A stretch of DNA of 30,589 nucleotides from a virus. The position numbers and the translations under genes were made by a program. The notes under the pieces are model-generated. The model searched no databases, was not told the DNA's origin, and was given only the letters and a program-made list of their open reading frames with translations. This document shows positions 29,538-30,589 of this stretch, piece after piece. Within the stretch, counting starts at the first letter, position 1, and each line of letters begins with the position of its first letter. The stretch is from positions 1 through 30,589 of IMG/VR virus record IMGVR_UViG_3300006917_000097. The stretch is one strand, 5' to 3'.

Positions 29538-30589
29538 TTATTTCCGAGCGTTTTTCGCGGTTTTCGCTCGTAACGGCCTCGCGTTCGGGGGTGTCGCCAA
29601 CGTGGCACGCGCGGCGGAAGATGGCGCATTTTGCCCGGTTTCGACCGCCGAACGTGGCACCAACGTGGCACCGAGCGCCGACGCCGCCATCGTCGCGCGG
29701 GCGGATGCCGCGCTGAGAGTGTAGCGCCGCGTCATGTCGAGGCTGGCGTGCAGCATCAGTTCGGCCGTGGCGTGAATGTCGCCCGTGGCCAGGTAGAGCG
29801 CCGAGCCGAAGCTGTGCCGCAGGTCGTACGCGCGCAGACGCGGGGGCGCCGGCCACGGCTCGCCAGGGCGCTCGGCCGCCCACTTCGCGCGGGCCTTGGC
29901 GACGGCGCGTGCGAATGAGTGCGCCATGCTGCGCGCGCTGAACGGTCCCCACGCATCCGCCTCCACCATCAGCCGAAACGCCTCGACGCCTTGCAGGGTG
30001 AGCGGCAGCGTCCGGCCGGCGACCCCGGCGCCCTTTCGCCGCGGGCGGACGTAGACCGTCGCGCCCTCGAGGTCCACATCGCGGCGCGTGATGCGGCCGA
30101 TCTGTGCATGCGGCAGTCCGGTGTAGGCGAGCACGTGCAGCCGGGCGCGCGTCTTCGACCGCTCGGGTCGGGTGCCTGAGCCATCCGGGCGGCCCCGCTC
30201 GGGGAGCTCGGCCAGGATGCGGGCGACGAGGTCGTAGCCGATGCCGCGGGCTTCCTCGATGCGCTCGGGCTGGCGGGGCACCTCGCGCACGGGATTCGCG
30301 GCTGAGCGTCCGTCAAGCGCGTGGTAGAGGTTCAGCAGAGCTTGGCGGCGGTGGTTGATCGTGGACGCCGCGCGTCCCGCCTCGACCCATTCGGCCATCT
30401 GGCGGGCAATCTCCGGGCTGGTGAGCGACTGACGCGGCCGGCCGTGGAACGCGGCCCACGCTTCAAGGTCGCGGCGCATGTTCTCGCGCTTCCTGCCTTT
30501 CGGCAGCGTGCCGAGATACGTGGCGATGTCGGCGGCGAGCGACAGGCGGCGCTCGTCGTCGCGGCGGGCGTGGTCGCGCTGGCGGGCCA
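29538..30589 (-). CDS. int: tyrosine integrase (5' end beyond window)
   Basis: The minus-strand frame is open to the right edge. Residues upstream of the first internal Met (30479) continue a SAM-like core-binding domain (SLAADIATYLGTL, REN before that Met), so the true start lies outside the window. The catalytic domain includes VLAYTGLPHAQIGRITRRDVD and a basic beta strand with GATVYVRPRRKGAG. RAYDLRHSFGSALYLATGD and MLHASLDMTRRYT follow, with the nucleophilic Tyr. The first catalytic Arg position reads as Pro-His, and the box-II His is Tyr. A Ser/Ala-rich tail of about 50 residues follows the Tyr. It would recombine the adjacent tRNA-fragment core with a host tRNA gene. Confidence 0.88.
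   Translation of the reverse strand, partial: ARQRDHARRDDERRLSLAADIATYLGTLPKGRKRENMRRDLEAWAAFHGRPRQSLTSPEIARQMAEWVEAGRAASTINHRRQALLNLYHALDGRSAANPVREVPRQPERIEEARGIGYDLVARILAELPERGRPDGSGTRPERSKTRARLHVLAYTGLPHAQIGRITRRDVDLEGATVYVRPRRKGAGVAGRTLPLTLQGVEAFRLMVEADAWGPFSARSMAHSFARAVAKARAKWAAERPGEPWPAPPRLRAYDLRHSFGSALYLATGDIHATAELMLHASLDMTRRYTLSAASARATMAASALGATLVPRSAVETGQNAPSSAARATLATPPNARPLRAKTAKNARK

Noticed and set aside
29319-29671. Minus-strand peptides containing GLEPATPSFEG and GSNLRPPASK
   Set aside because: These are the well-known false translations of tRNA 3' ends; they confirm the tRNA fragment rather than a gene.
29482-29724. Plus-strand ORF across the tRNA fragment
   Set aside because: It runs through the attachment core and the antisense of the integrase C-terminus; the integrase frame is supported by catalytic motifs.

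Overview
The window is a dense, almost entirely plus-strand late operon of a tailed phage (Caudoviricetes) with a long, probably siphovirus-type tail and HK97-type head proteins. The DNA is strongly G+C-rich by eye, and most adjacent genes touch through ATGA or GTGA stop/start overlaps. The host cannot be fixed from the sequence: a high-G+C bacterium is clear, and SD-led genes plus an Arg(TCG)-like tRNA fragment give no finer placement.

Layout. 64-4157: terminase small and large subunits, two small ORFs and the portal. 4154-10302: an accessory block inserted between portal and protease. It holds GT-A-like glycosyltransferases, a SAM methyltransferase, a DUF616-like transferase, a UDP-galactopyranose mutase, a Tad2-like (Thoeris anti-defence) protein and a two-part glycosyltransferase ORF that overlaps a hidden Cys-rich gene. 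10299-13398: S49 prohead protease, a small RHH-like protein, an intrinsic terminator, the major capsid protein and a probable head accessory protein. 13418-16933: a Ser/Pro-repeat protein, head-tail connectors, tail terminator, zinc ribbon and first tail-tube-like protein. 16937-23234: second tail-tube-like protein, tail assembly chaperone with a canonical -1 frameshift site, gp10-like protein, tape measure, and a baseplate hub-like protein carrying an apparent beta-propeller insertion. 23249-25672: small membrane proteins, a DUF5675 protein, holin-like candidates and an exported protein. 25694-27515: two Ser/Pro-tailed beta-rich proteins and a 28-codon gene. 27515-29466: metallophosphoesterase, HExxH protein and a zinc-finger/DUF1599-like protein. 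29491-29536 is a tRNA 3'-end fragment (probable attachment core), followed by a minus-strand tyrosine integrase cut by the right edge.

Phage genes lie on both sides of the attachment core, so this reads better as attP of a non-integrated temperate phage than as a prophage end.

The most unusual theme is a pairing. Five probable virion proteins carry the same (S-x)n/SPS low-complexity tract, and the same operon encodes a sugar-transfer and galactofuranose-precursor block. A working hypothesis is a phage-encoded system that glycosylates Ser-rich virion tracts or remodels the host surface. This is inference, not shown by sequence alone.
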